From Reticulitermes lucifugus (Eukaryota > Arthropoda > Insecta > Blattodea > Rhinotermitidae): DNA of 64,000 nucleotides. A program made the position numbers and the translations under genes. Location: positions 301,830 through 365,829 of the forward strand of contig JAKCWW010000001.1 of assembly GCA_026260175.1 (NCBI GenBank). Direction: 5' to 3'. Position 1 is the stretch's first letter; each line of letters opens with the position of its first letter. The notes under the pieces were generated by a model. It ran no database searches and had not been told where the DNA came from. It worked only from the letters and a program-made list of their open reading frames with translations. Below are positions 23,201 through 35,906 of the stretch, in pieces.

Positions 23201-24754
23201 GATGAATAATGAGGTCAAAGTTCTCACAGGCATGGAATCACCTCACCGCAGGAATAATAATACACAGTGTTTGTATCTCAGCGTGGAGTGTACCTTTCCG
23301 CTTTCATTGCTTGAAAATTACAAACCTAAGTGTCCAAAAACGTCCGACCACAAGCATGCCTCAAAACACATTCGTACTGCCACATTACTAATAGAAACTG
23401 TGTCGCCGGTTTTATGAATCTCTGTTTCTTTTGTTTTTCATGCAGCTCTGATGTTTATGTCTAATGGGTTTGAAATTTAATTGGATACAGCACGTTCGTC
23501 CACATCATTGCAAATTCGAATGACAGGTAGCAATACATCTAGTAATCGAGAAATCAATACAACTCTCTGCTACATTCGATGGAGCCGGTATATCTCTGTC
23601 TATAAACTGACGAGCCGGACAGCCGTGGTTCGATTTCCGTTAAGGGTGAGGTTCTTCTCTGTGTAGTGACGTACTGAACGGGTTTTGTGGCCCGTTGATT
23701 TTCCTATGTAACGGCTATGTTGAGAAAGTTTCCCTGGGATAACTTCGCCGGAGCGTGAATAATAAACGCCCTTTGTTTTAATTCTTCTCACCGCTACATC
23801 TAGAACATTTCTAGGGTCTCCTAACCTCTTACCAAAACGATGTCCTTCACAACATAGCGAAAAGTAGCCGGATAGTGAATCAAACAAAAGTAGCGAATTT
23901 TGCTCTCAGTCATAAATTTTATAAATAATTCTAAGACTTTTCCAATCACTTATCTTGTATATTCCATGGGCTAAAATACGCCCTCTTATTTAAAAGTGAA
24001 TTGGCCGCAGCGTGAGGCTGATCAACAAAGTTTTAATCGAAGAAGTTTTATCTCCATTCCTCTATGGGTTGGTGTATATCCATTTCCGTCAAGATTAAGA
24101 GAGCAGGGTTCCTCCGAAATGGTCGTAGGGAAAAGATTTGGATTTGAGAGGGAGGAGTAGAAAGGGGGGGGGAAATATATTTCATAATGACGAGTTTTAC
24201 AATTTGTATGCTTTAACAAAGGTTATTGAGATGATACCAGCAAAAAATGTGTGCGTAATATGGGACTAAAGCAGAAATGCATACTGAATTTCAGTCTGGA
24301 AATCTGAACAGTAGAAGCCATGATACATATTGACAGGAGGATAAAAGCAAAGGGATTTGTTACGGCATTGAGTGCCTTCAGGTAGCTTGCTGTTTTGAAG
24401 ATGGTGCAGAATTTGTTTATGTTAAGCAACTGTCAGGTATTTTACTGTGAGTCTGCTCCGTCGAATTGTACTGCTACTTACAGATTAACGTAACTTACAA
24501 ATTGATGAATGTAAGCTGCTTATAATATTAGTACGCATCGTAGAAAAATACGACTGAAAGGGCATAATTCCGATACATTCCTGCATATTTAATTGCTTGG
24601 AAATCCGCAAGACTTAGGATAAATACCGGATATGAAGTGTGTTTCAATATTCTTTACATCGTCTGTTCTGAACTTATTTTCTCCGATAAATATTCAACAA
24701 ACTCGCCCGACATCCTAGCATAAACGTGATTACCCTTATGTAGAGAGGCTGTTA
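23201..24754. other. no recognised gene; possible tRNA-like SINE relic near 23610-23680
   Basis: GAGCCGGACAGCCGTGGTTCGATTTCCGTTAAGG (two pieces: GAGCCGGACAGCCGTGG and GTTCGATTTCC) is B-box-like. No second copy found. Confidence 0.35.
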
Positions 24755-24985
24755 TTACTGTCCGATTTTAACCCATATTGGAATGTGTCGATAAATTTTA
24801 GTAAAACTCCCCAGTATCAGATGCCATGCAAGCTTGTTCAGCGGTTCTGGAGTTGTTACTTGCAGACACAGACAGACGGACAGACAGAGAGACAGACAGA
24901 CAGGCAGGCAGGTAAGCAGACAGACAGACATGGCGGAACTAATAGACTTGGTTTTTTAACTTCTAGTTCCCTACGCGCCAAAGAT
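24755..24985 (+). mobile_element. GACA-element copy 3, expanded microsatellite
   Basis: TGTCCGATTTTAACCCATAT, then an expanded degenerate (GACA)n at about 24869-24930, then TGGCGGAACTAATAGACTTG and a decayed CCTACGCGCC end. Confidence 0.78.
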
Positions 24986-25966
24986 GTCGAATCATTCGGC
25001 ATTCGAAAACAGACCGCGCTAATGATGCTTGTTTTAAATAGCTGTTAATTAAATTATAAATTGTTACAGCATAGCTAGTAAATAGGCTGTGGAAGACACA
25101 CCATTATTCTTGTGGGGAAGCAGATCTTTAATGTGGCCTCGGCTGTGAAGAGAAAGAACAGAAACAAGTTCTTTAGAATCTTTCGAAATTACGCTGAAGG
25201 TAGTGTCTCAGTGTTGCTGCTATCCTTAAGCTGATTGGGCGGAAGCCTCCAGCTTGTTGCTAAGGTTGTGTCTGCTAATGTGACAAATCCTGTAGTTTTA
25301 TAAAGATCAGCCTTGGTCAGTGGGATTTGTAATGGGAGTGTTTAATGACAAACATCATAGTTCATCATACACGTCAATCAGTGCTGTTAATTTAGTGCAA
25401 TTAAAAGTATGTAGGGTGCGTTGGATATGTAGCTAGTGTGAAGTGGTGAAACCTGGGAATATTGCCGCCTGAAAACTGGATGGAAATGTAAGGATAACGT
25501 TTGGTGCTAAAGGAGAGAGTTTGTGAGGATGTAAAGTAGGTGTAGCTTTGACAGTATTGTGTTATGTCTGTTGAAACGTAGGATTCTGCTGCAAGAGGGT
25601 TACTTTGGTATTTACTACGTTGCTTACGTACTTTTTCGTTATTTGTATACTTACGTAGTTACATTGATTGTTATTTAATCAGTTGGTTGTTTAGTTCTTT
25701 AGTTGCTTAATAAACTGTTCACCTGCTTGTATAATTTGTTGTTGGTTAATTACTTAAAGGTTCCTATTAGCATATTTATACAGACTTTCGCTTCTGACTT
25801 TTATTCGGGGGATTGCCGCTTACAACATCCGTATGAAACACCGACCCTGCCGACAGATGTTTTCGTGATAATGCCAGCTCCCCGAGGCAAATGCTAAGAC
25901 AGTAACCATGTATATTCCAACAACTGCACTGTAATTAGATACAATAGAATACAAACGTGTGGTAAC

Positions 25967-26008
25967 CCTCCTACAAGTTTCGGCCTTCTTCGGCCATCCT
26001 CAGGGAGG
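25967..26008 (-). ncRNA. hammerhead-like motif 5 (best preserved)
   Basis: Minus strand, 5' to 3': stem I CCTCC; CTGAGGA (C3 T4 G5 A6 N7 G8 A9); one extra T; stem II GGCC, loop GAAGAA, GGCC; G12 A13 A14; the A-C..G-T remnant of stem III (ACTTGT); A at position 17; GGAGG, a perfect 5-bp stem I. Every classical core base is present apart from the single inserted T. I found no mirror copy nearby. Confidence 0.6.
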
Positions 26009-26307
26009 TATTCAACAAAGAAAAATACATTAATGACTATTTATGTCATAGATGTGGAATGGTAGATTTAAAATACAAGTGTTAAAATGGTTAAAAAGAT
26101 TAGAAAGCATAGCGCAGAATGTGTATCATAATAGTTATTATTTGATTGCAAGTAAACATATTGCAGATAATCATCTTCGTTTTCAGGGATATGTCCCTGT
26201 GTCTCCTTATATCAGCATGGATGGATGCACATGAACGTATTTGAAAAACCTAAGACAGTTCTTCCAACTGGACCACAAATGTTGCATTTTGTTTTCTTTA
26301 TACTTTA

Positions 26308-26752
26308 TTATTCACTTATCATTGTAACATCCGACGCTGTTATTCACTTATCATCGTAACATCCGACGCTGTTATTTACTTATCATCGTAACATCCGACG
26401 CTNNNNNNNNNNNNNNNNNNNNNNNNNNNNNNNNNNNNNNNNNNNNNNNNNNNNNNNNNNNNNNNNNNNNNNNNNNNNNNNNNNNNNNNNNNNNNNNNNN
26501 NNNNNNNNNNNNNNNNNNNNNNNNNNNNNNNNNNNNNNNNNNNNATCGTAACATCCGACGCTATATTCACTTATAATTGTAACATCCGACGCTGTTATTC
26601 ACTTATCATCGTAACATCCGACGCTGTTATTCACTTATTATCGTAACATCCGACGCTATATTCACTTATAATTGTAACATCCGACGCTGTTATTCACTTA
26701 TCATCGTAACATCCGACGCTGTTATTCACTTATCATCGTAACATCCGACGTT
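26308..26752 (+). repeat. 32/31-bp minisatellite with three-unit higher-order pattern
   Basis: Unit TTATTCACTTATCATCGTAA + CATCCGACGCTG (32 bp, type A) alternates with a 31-bp variant containing ATATTCACTTATAATTG (type B). After the gap the order is B-A-A-B-A-A, a period of about 95 bp. A 142-base N gap (26403-26544) lies inside the array. Short open frames here are repeat artefacts. Confidence 0.95.
26403..26544. other. assembly gap (142 N) inside minisatellite
   Basis: N run bounded on both sides by the same repeat unit, so the true array length is unknown. Confidence 0.95.
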
Positions 26753-27034
26753 GTACAATACGATCAGCTGACAGAGACGTTAAGTAAATCATAAATACAA
26801 TAAACTATACAATTTAATAAAGTTTCAGGGCTGTTGAAGAGACAGAAGATGAGGACATAGAATAAATCATTGTTTGTCGCTGCTCAGGGTTCTTCAGATG
26901 CTTCCTCTTGTTTGTTGTAGTTCTGAAACTAGTTAGTTATTTAGTGAGTTATTCATACATTTAGTAGTGTTTTCATTATTTTCTCACTTAGTTTTTCTCT
27001 TGGTTTTTTTATTGGTTAAGGATAGGTAGCACAT

Positions 27035-27725
27035 CCTTTGAAAGCGTGGAACAGTTCAAATATTTGGGAACAATCCTAACGAGTCAAAATTCCATTCATA
27101 AAGAAATTAAGAGCAGATTGAAGTCAGGGAATGCTTGCTATCATTCGGTGCAGAATCTTTTTCTTCCAGTTTGCTATGCAAAAAATATACAGATGAAGAT
27201 GTACAGAACTGTAATTTTGCCTGTTCTATTGTATGGGTGTGAAACTTAGTCGCTTACATTTAGGGAGGAACGTAGGCTGAGGGTGTTCGAGAATCGGGTG
27301 CTGAGGAGGATATTTGGGCCTAAGAGGGACGAGGTAACAGGGGAGTGTAGAAGACTACATAACAAGGAGCTTTATGATCTGTACTTCTCACCAAATATTA
27401 TTCCGGTGATCATATCAAGAAGACTGAGAGGGACGAGGCATGAGCACGTATGGGAGAGAGGAGAGGTGCATACAACATTTTGGTGGGAAGACCTAAGGGA
27501 AAGAGGCCACTTGTAAGACCCAGGCGTAGATGGGAGGATAATATTAAAATGAATCTTCAAGAAGTGGGATGGGGACGCATGGACTGGATTGATCTGGCTC
27601 AGGATAGGGACAGGTGGCGGGCTCTTGTGAATTCGGTAACGAACCTTCGTGTTCCATAAAATGAGAGGAATTTCTTGAGTAGGTGAGAACTTGTTAGATT
27701 CTCAGGAATTACTTTGCTCCATGTA
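27035..27725 (+). pseudogene. LINE reverse-transcriptase C-terminal remnant and 3' end
   Basis: Longest LINE remnant here. In successive frames it reads [88 protein letters not shown], then [20 protein letters not shown] and [20 protein letters not shown]. This is the typical C-terminal region of RTE/jockey-type non-LTR polyproteins. It has stops and frameshifts (for example after YGCET and after RERGHL) and no endonuclease or catalytic RT domain, so it is 5'-truncated. The 3' end has a degenerate TAGT tail. Confidence 0.9.
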
Positions 27726-28435
27726 GTCATTTAGTTTGGTTGGTTTGTTGGTTGGCCAGTTGAGTATTTCTTCAGCATTTGTTACAGAAGTTTTACAGTG
27801 CAATCGTTTGTGAGATTTCTGTATATCGTTGAACCATGTGTGTCCGTCGTCCGCCCTGACGGCTAAACGATTTGCGGGAAGCTTTAAAACGATCGCACTG
27901 TGTTAAGCCTCTGACTATAGAATATGGCAATAAAACGGGAGGTACGTAAGAGGATGCTATTTAGGCCATGCTCCAGGATGATCCTGCGGCGAAGGTTGGA
28001 TTAATATTAATTTACTGCAAGCAGTCTTTGGTATTACAGGTGCCTCTTCTCTGTCTCTTTCTTAGACACATTACTTGATTCCAGCTAGATAATAAAGTGG
28101 TAAAACAGCAGAATCTCAGTTGGTGGCCGTTTTTATTCCTGCCTGAAGACTTCCTGCCCAGAAAGAAATTTGATAGTTTTCCTCAATTCCTCACGACAAA
28201 CGCGGTAGTAATAATACAAGGAAAGTCAAGGCCGTTTTTCCCCTTATTCTTCTCCCATTCGTCACTTCTACCTTACGATTCCGTACGTCATTAAACGGTA
28301 CATTATACTTAACTGTTGACGAGTCCTTGGCAAATTAACAAAATGACCAAAGCTTACCCTGAAACAGAAGATGTGTTGTGTAGGCCAATATAGAAAGTAA
28401 TTTTGTTGGATTACAGTAAAAAATGTAACAAGCTA

Positions 28436-28760
28436 ACTAATTCCATGGGTCACAGTCTTTTTTGCGAAGCTGGTGGTTTTTCAGCTAGTCAAGAAAGTTC
28501 CCGAATTTTGTGTAACAAGAAGGTTCGTTACCGTGTTTACCAAGAACTAGTCAGCAGTTCCTGTAATAAGTCCGATCAATCGAGTCCATTCCCTCCTATC
28601 TTATATCTTTAAGACTCGTTTTAACATTATCTTCCCATCTACGACTAGGTCTTCCATGTTCTCTCTTTCCTTCAGGTTTCTCCAACAAAACTGTGTATGT
28701 ATTCCTCTTCTCCGATAACCCGAAATGCGCCGCCCAACTCATCCTACTTGATAACAAGAG
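28436..28760 (-). mobile_element. decayed LINE 3' fragment
   Basis: AGCTAGTCAAGAAAGTTCCC, AAGGTTCGTTACCGTG, CGATCAATCGAGTCCATTCC, CCCATCTACGACTAGGTCTT, TCAGGTTTCTCCAACAAAAC and TGCGCCGCCCAACTCATCCT follow the same order as 780-1060, reading the LINE antisense. Confidence 0.8.
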
Positions 28761-30250
28761 AAATAAATTTTACATTGACATAAATTTGACATTTCCTTTC
28801 TACCTCTTACTGGTATCCATAGCATGTGTCAGAAAATATTAGTAAAGGCTATATGCAACATAGATCTATACATTCGTGTAGAGCTGCCTCATCTTCGTTA
28901 ATCTTATGTTTAGTGCTGGAGCCAAAATTATGTCACAGTATTCCTCATCCGGAGTTACTCTAACATTCGTTTTGCCCTTTATTTTCTCAAAGTACATTAA
29001 ATGATCACATAAAGTCATGGTCATTGTCCCTTCAAATTTTTTCATCCCCGAAATTCTATTCTCTTTGTCACTGAAGATTACACTAGCGGCAGTCGAGAAG
29101 ATTGTGATCCATCTGTGGCTGAGTAATTCACAAAATTTCATGAAGATGAAGTCGAATATTTTCGCATGTCTCATAAATCTCTTACCGCACACCTATTATT
29201 ACATGGCACAATATATCTTATTATAATCTAAAACGTTCACCGAAACTTTTTTCAGTTCCATGCTTTTATTTAATGAAATAGAAATACAAGTTAGGTATGT
29301 AAGTGTTTTCAAATCTACGCTTTGCAACACCAGCTTCACGGCGAATGAGATATAAAAACAACGGATTTCGCTGGATGTGCCCTCCACTAGAGTACACATT
29401 TTCACTGGATCACGTGAAATAGAGATGTGTGCTGGGAGCATGACACTGTCTCTCTCTGTCTCTCTTTTGTGTTGGAGTCCGGAGCACGCGTAGGCTTCCT
29501 GACCCAGATAGGGGGATATTCTGCCCTGACTATGCTGCGGAGGCTGTTACTTGCGTGCAACCATTATTATCGGGTTCAACAAAATACTGTGTTGTAAAAA
29601 GCGTTAAGGAGCGCAACTTTAAAATTGCTACTGCTAGAAGAAGGCCATGGTATTTTAAGGAGGTGAGAATGTTAGAGCAAAAATAATCAAGGAAACATAG
29701 TAACTTGACAAATAAGAACTTAACTACATGGGGAATATAACAAGCTCTAAAGGTTTCAATGTATACGTGGAAAAATTTGACCCATATTTAAATCTTTGGC
29801 CGCGGGGCTAAATATTTAAATTTTAGCGCACCATTTAAGTAAACCGTGAATATTTTATGACCAAAAAAGGTAACATTATAAAATACACGCCATTTTGTGG
29901 AAAAAACCGGAGATTTTGCAACATGTCTCAAGAAAGTCGGTAGATATGTTTGTTGACTTTATATATGAAATGCGATCTTTTGGTGGTAGCGGTGGAAAGA
30001 AACAGTAAAGTAACATTGTTAAAATTGTATAAGACAATAGTGGTACCAACTGTCCTATACAGGTATGAGAACTGGACTTCAGTGAAACAGAATGAAAGAT
30101 GAACTGACACAATGGAGGTAAGGTTTTGAGGTCACTTCAGGATATGCATTATGTGACAAAACAACAAATGGGGAAATAAGATAAAAACTGAAAGCGTACT
30201 ATTTAAATGAATTTTTTTAAAGAAGAGACATCCCTGTTTTGTTGTCAAAT

Positions 30251-30600
30251 CACAAGTACGTATTTTCAAGGTCAGTCACACAAAAAATAAATTTTATTTT
30301 TATTTTACAGGCAACATGTTTCGGCTGTATTCTGAGCTATAACCAGGCCTTTTCTAAGATCCCTGTATGTACATACAGGTCTCTTGCCTTCAAATAACCC
30401 TGGATATATTTATATATTTACATACATTCATAATGTATTTTAATGTCAAGTGGAGATCTCAAGTCTAGTGCCGTTCTAAACTTTCTGTATCAGCGTTCTT
30501 AGAAAAGGCCTGATGATGGCTCAGAATAGAGCCGAAACATGTTGCTTGTAAAATAAAAATAAGCGTTGTGTTTTGTATGATTGACCTTGAAAGTACATAG
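30251..30600. mobile_element. foldback element FB-C with hammerhead-like motifs
   Basis: Inverted arms: AGTACGTATTTTCAAGGTCA on the left against TGACCTTGAAAGTACATAG on the right. Inside, GGCAACATGTTTCGG is mirrored by CCGAAACATGTTGCTTG. The arms are 100-110 bp. The flanks show a possible imperfect duplication, GTTGTCAAAT (30241-30250) and GTTGTTAAAT (30600-30609). Confidence 0.82.
30506..30547 (+). ncRNA. hammerhead-like motif 6 (core intact)
   Basis: Stem I AGGC; CTGATGA; extra T; GGCTC-AGAATA-GAGCC (5-bp stem II); GAAA; palindromic ACATGT; T at position 17; GCTT pairing with AGGC (one G-T). The mirror copy in the other arm (about 30310-30350, minus) has a mutated core, CTGGTTA. Confidence 0.58.
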
Positions 30601-31272
30601 TTGTTAAATGAAACTGTTGTGGACTATAGATGCAGATGTGCAGAACCTTTATTAGGAGTGAAGAATACACGCATTTTCAAGTTAGTGTATGAATACATTG
30701 CTGCTAGTAATAACAGAAGACATCCATTATTGCTGAAAGTAAGGAATCTTGAGTCTCTCAATATTTTTGACAGTTGATATATTATGCTAACACTATACTA
30801 AGAATTTTCTCATTGTCTGTGTGTGATATTCACAACGATTCTCCAGTTGACATTACACCTGTCTTCAAGTTATTAGTTGTCATTTTAGTGACAGATGTTT
30901 AGCATTTCTAATCTGATATTAATGGTTACAATTGAGATCAAACCCGGGACGTCCTTAATGCTATGATTCTACGGAAACCAGTAGATCACCTACCAAATAA
31001 AACCTATCTTCACAAATAAATCCTAGTCCAGATTTTAGGTGAGCCTAACTTTCTAGACATAATGCATATAAAGCACACCACAGTGCTGTTGGATGCATGT
31101 TGGCCTTGTAACACTGAAGAATCTTTACTCCCGTTGCGAAATAGAAATATCTACATTGACTTAAAGAACGAACATTCACAGAGTCCGCAAACCTGTACTG
31201 AATTTCGATCAAAGAAAGTGCAGTATTTCCGGTACATATGCACCATATTTTAAAAGGGTAAAAGCTTATGAA

Positions 31273-31521
31273 GCCGATCCCAGTAGCCGCGCGGTCTAAG
31301 GCGAGGGTCTGCGACCGCTCACTTCCTGGGATTGCGGGTTCGAATTCCGCCGGGGGCATGGATGTTTGTCTCTGATGAGTGTTGTGTGTTGTCAGGTAGA
31401 GGTCTCTGCTACGAGCTGATCTCTCGTCCAGAGGATTCCTACCGATTTTGGTGTGTCTGAGTTTGATCGTGAAGCATCGATAATGAGGAGGACCCGGCCC
31501 ACTAGGGGCTGTTGCGCCATG
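31273..31521 (+). mobile_element. SINE family A, copy 2
   Basis: GCCGATCCCAGTAGCCGCGC, A-box region GCGCGGTCTAAGGCG, intact B-box GGGTTCGAATTCC, GCCGGGGGCATGGATG, then the body as in copy 1 (CTCGTCCAGAGGATTCCTAC, GTGTGTCTGAG, GCTGTTGCGCCATG). The tRNA-like head is not a tRNA gene: the acceptor arms do not pair and it runs straight into the SINE body. Confidence 0.88.
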
Positions 31522-34489
31522 GGGGGAGGGGACTTAACGGCGTCCATAGTCCACGTGTTTCAGTTTTCTGTATGAGACCATTAACAACCGATACAATAAT
31601 TACTTTTGAAGGAAATAATTAGATCCGTTGTAAATTAATTATTTTACAGTCGACTGCGGATACAGTTTCACATTCATTACGCCAGATATGACGTCAGTTT
31701 GACAATTACATAATCAGTAAAATACGTCGTTGTCACATGGTATGTAGGCTGATCAACATACCATCAGAAAATGGGTTAAAGGAGAAACCGAATTCAAATA
31801 AATATTTCCGTTTTGTATGATGTGATCTGCTGGCTCCATCTTCAGTTTTGAAGGATAGACTCTTCTAGACTGAAGATGGAAGAATTCTGTTACTCAGAAA
31901 CATTCGGACCTATCTACGAAACTGAACTGAGTCATGTCCCAGAAGACCATAATCTTGAAGCCTCACTGTAAACATTTCCGCGTTTGTTATTTTGTACTGC
32001 GTCTCTTCTTTTCTGCTTTCGAGAAGGTGAAGGACACATAAATCTCTAGAGGATATGACGTACACCATTTACGTCGAAGACAAGCGTCATCTGTTAACTC
32101 TGAATCAACTATAAATGCTTTGATTTCTCGTTAATGGAATAGTATCTGTTGCTTCAACCAGATATAGCAGCCGGAGAAACGGATGTCACTAGAGGAAGCA
32201 GACCTCCATGTTGGTTTCCTATCGGAAAGACTCAGCTTTGACAGTCCCAACTCACTCTCTCCTCTATCCACCCTTTCCTCTTTTTATGTCTTATACGTCT
32301 TCACCGAAAAAAAGAAAAAGAAAACAAGCTACAAAAAAACTTCGACAGCACCTGTGGATCTGAAAAGTCACTCTTAATGTACGGCAGTCGAGACATCTGT
32401 ACACACGTAAAGTCATCTGTTAAAATTTAAGATATACTGCTTTAAATCTTTTCTGTTCTCATGACGTATTGTGATACAATGTTTGTGTTCCGTGGTTCTA
32501 GGACCGGCAGCGGTCCGCGGTTAAATTTATGCCTCTCCGCAAATTATAAATTATGCTGTGGATGTGTGTGTATTAGCCTACAACAAATTTGAACCGAGCA
32601 AGATTTCCTAAGCTGTAACTTTTCTGTCTTACATGTAGGAGGTGTCTGGTTCTCATATCAGATGGGGCACCGACTATCCTGGCAGAGATATTTCGTGATT
32701 GAGTTCTGGCCCTCGAGCCCGGCTATCCTCAGCATCATTGAGTCCCTCCATGTAAATGTTGGGATAGCACCTTCAATTAGTGCACAGACGCTTCCTTCCA
32801 CGTCCTTAAAAATTTGTTATGCTCTAACCATCTTATTAAATTAGTACCCTATATTCTTTGCCGTTGTAAAGCGGCCAGAGCGTGAAGCTGACCAATTATC
32901 TGTTGCTGAGATTAGGAATGAGCGAAGATATACTTGCAATACCCCACATGCCTTTATGGCCTGGAAAGGGACAAATTTACCGTTATGTTACATTACCACC
33001 TTAAATTTGCACGTTGTAGGTCTGTAATTTGAGCTACTGACAGAGCCATTAAATAAACAAACGTTTCAGCGCGAATAAAATGTTGCGTCTTACACAAAGA
33101 AAAGAAGGGGATGTTGTAATTCTTTTAGACTCTGGTCTTCTGCTTTAAGGCGCTGTTTAATCTAGTAGGCAGTTCCAACTTTCTTGTGGAGGCTGAAGTT
33201 TTTAAAGAACTGTCTCCTCCTAAAAGTTCGTAACCACCAACCAAAAAAATATATAGCACAAAGGCCACAGCCTTATTTATACACAACAATGAAACATTAA
33301 GTATCAGGTTTAATCCACGTAATCGGAACGGGTTCTGCCATTTCTCATCATCATCATCATCTGTTGTTGCTGTAGTGGTATATATGGCTCTTCTCTGTTG
33401 CTGGGATTCTGCACGTGCAGTTCGTACTAACTTGAAAATCACGATCAATTTAATCACGAATCTGTGAAGAAATGAGCAGCATTCGGTGTAACCTGGCACA
33501 CTAAATTTCTTAGGACCCACGGACTTCACAGTGTTGATGCTGCTACGTGGTCATTAAATACGCTCTTCCTGTCCATTGCACGTGTGTACCACACGGAATC
33601 CCAAATTGAGTAGTTTTTTGTCACCGCAGATTGTATTCTGTTTATTACGTAGGCTGTGATATGACGCCATATTCTTTTTAACTCAATTTGTCCATAAATA
33701 TGTGACGTTTCAGAAATTGAAAAATTACATTTTTCTGTTTTGTTGAACCGATAACCTAGCCACAGAATTTTATAAATTGATGTTGGTAAATCAATAATGG
33801 GGAGGCGTGTTGAATTAATGGCTATGCAGCAACTGCTGCCTTCCAGGGACCAATTTACTGAACCCCAGGTCGGTGAAACCGCTAGTTACGTACTGTACGT
33901 ATACTGGCGGCAGAAGTGGTGTGGGCCAGCCACCTCCTGTCTATTGGCCGGTTTCCTTCCACTTACCGGTTTGTAATCACTTTACGCCAGTCAAGGTACT
34001 ACAGCTAGGCGTCTCTGTTTGATCATGTAATTAACACACCAACCATAAGACAGTCTTCAACCATCGTCAGAACTCTCGACGTCATAGACAGAAGACAAAG
34101 AGTTTTTAGGGTAACCGATGTAACTAATTATTCAGCCCAAGAAAGACAGTAGATAACCGATATGTTTATACAATCCATGGATGTGATGTAAATTTATAGC
34201 CAGGCTTGCTGTTTTCTCGGACCTAGGTAGCAGTGGAGCAACGTAAGACGGATTGCACATGCAGTCGTCTTCGCAGTTTGTCCGAAAAAGGACAATAATT
34301 CAAAGGATCGATGATAAAAAAAACAAAGTTAATTAAAGAAAGAAAAGATGCTGCAAAGCAAAATTTTATTCTATCATAGCACTGATCAAGGACATGTAAA
34401 ATAACTGTAATTTTTAGAAACATTTAGAAATTCTAAATCATGTAAGTATGGAAAATGGTCCTACAGATCGAGTGTCTGGATGACATAAC
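31522..34489. other. no recognised gene
   Basis: Contains an inverted pair around 31835-31880 (CCATCTTCAG / CTGAAGATGG) that may be a further foldback relic, and a SINE-like patch near 33840-33980. No exon with splice signals recognised. Confidence 0.45.
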
Positions 34490-34805
34490 AAGACATGCAA
34501 TGTACGTATAAACGTAACATTGAGGCGCGTTCGTGTAACCATTTTTGCCGCAAAAAACGATAAGTATTACTTATTTTGAGTGTGTGGCTGTTGAACATAC
34601 AATGTGTATTTTCATTTTCTCTACAAATTTTGTCTGAAATATTTCTCATTCTAAGAACAAGTGAGCAAGATATTGTCGTAAATGCACATAGGTCTTCATG
34701 TAAAGTACCCGTTATTCTTGTCAGATTTTGATGAAACTTGAATTTTCTCGACAGATTTTCGAAAAATACTCAAATATCAGATTTCATGAAAATCCGTCCA
34801 GTAGA
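34490..34805 (+). mobile_element. GACA-element copy 4 (3' part missing)
   Basis: CAATGTACGTATAAACGTAA, TTGAGGCGCGTTCGTGTAAC, TTTCTCTACAAATTTTGTCT, AAAGTACCCGTTATTCTTGT, TTTCATGAAAATCCGTCC. Stops before the microsatellite, with an internal deletion relative to 44085-44577. Confidence 0.82.
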
Positions 34806-35906
34806 ATAAACTTCATTACATTATGGAACTCTTTGTGGTACCTGCCACTGTGTTTACTTACTCTGACGTTAATGTCCATTTTCGTGTGAAACTGTCTGTA
34901 CTCTCATATTTACTTACAGCTAATGGATATCAATTTTGTTTTTGAACAACCTGTGGTAGGTTCTGCTTACTGTCATGTTTGCTTACGTGTAAACAATACA
35001 GCACCTTTCGGTATGGAACCGCCTGCGGTGTATTCTGTTTGCTGTGATGTTACCCTACACCTAAACAGTACAGTCCGTTCTGTGTGGAATTGCCCGCGGT
35101 AGGTTCTTGCTGCTATGATGTTTCCCTACACCGAGACGTTACAACCCCTTTCGGTATGGAACTGTCTGTTTTGCCTGCTAAAATAGGACTCTCGCCTTCC
35201 TACTTTGGACAATATTTGCAGTTGTCATTTGAATGAAGATGACATTATTGAAGTCAAATGCGTTACGTACCGAAAATGGCAAAAGTTTGTGTTGATTTTT
35301 GAGTCGTGCTTATTTTAGTATGTCTAAAAAATCCGCTGAATGAGTCATGTCGCTCTCTTCTGGCTTCTGGCAACGTGATTTAGACTGACACAGGGGCACT
35401 AAGGTTTATGAGGCTCGCACTTTCTCCTTCTTCAGGTTTGAAAAAACTTACACAATAATGTTTGTCACTGTAGAATGTCGTCTGATAATATTATATTTTT
35501 AACTTTGCCTAATTTTGGCGTGAGATGTTAACTTGGCTGTAACACTTTGTAAAACAATTTTCTTACAGAATATTTAAAAAAAATGTATCATATAAAGAGT
35601 CTGTTATTTGCCGGATTTTCTTTGGCAACGAAATAGCTAGAACATCGGAATTGGGGCTTTTATGAAGTTAAGAATACGTGTGGCGCCGAGCGTTCTGTGG
35701 TAATCCATAAAAAGAAAATCAAGGCCTCTACACTAGAGGACAAACTCTGTACAGTTAGTATGATTCAGGTCTCTAACCAAGACTTCCGTATCAACAACTG
35801 GCTTTTAGATTTAATTGAAATCCGACTTCACTCACAAAACAACCGTAACGTAAAACGCTGATGTATTCATAATTTAAAATCCTCCACTTTCTTCAACATT
35901 TCCGCG

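Noticed and set aside
31273-31360. tRNA gene
   Set aside because: A and B boxes are present but the arms do not form a proper cloverleaf and the sequence continues into a repeated SINE body.
31835-31910. CTGAAGATGG followed later by GAAACATTCG
   Set aside because: Stem II cannot form convincingly and stem III is not palindromic; at most a very old relic.
33125-33529. 134-residue open frame on the minus strand
   Set aside because: Includes ATCATC-type low-complexity Asp run and no recognisable domain; no splice context or second copy.
34020-34085. Hammerhead-like CTGACGATGG on the minus strand
   Set aside because: No GAAA-type second core strand at the right distance.
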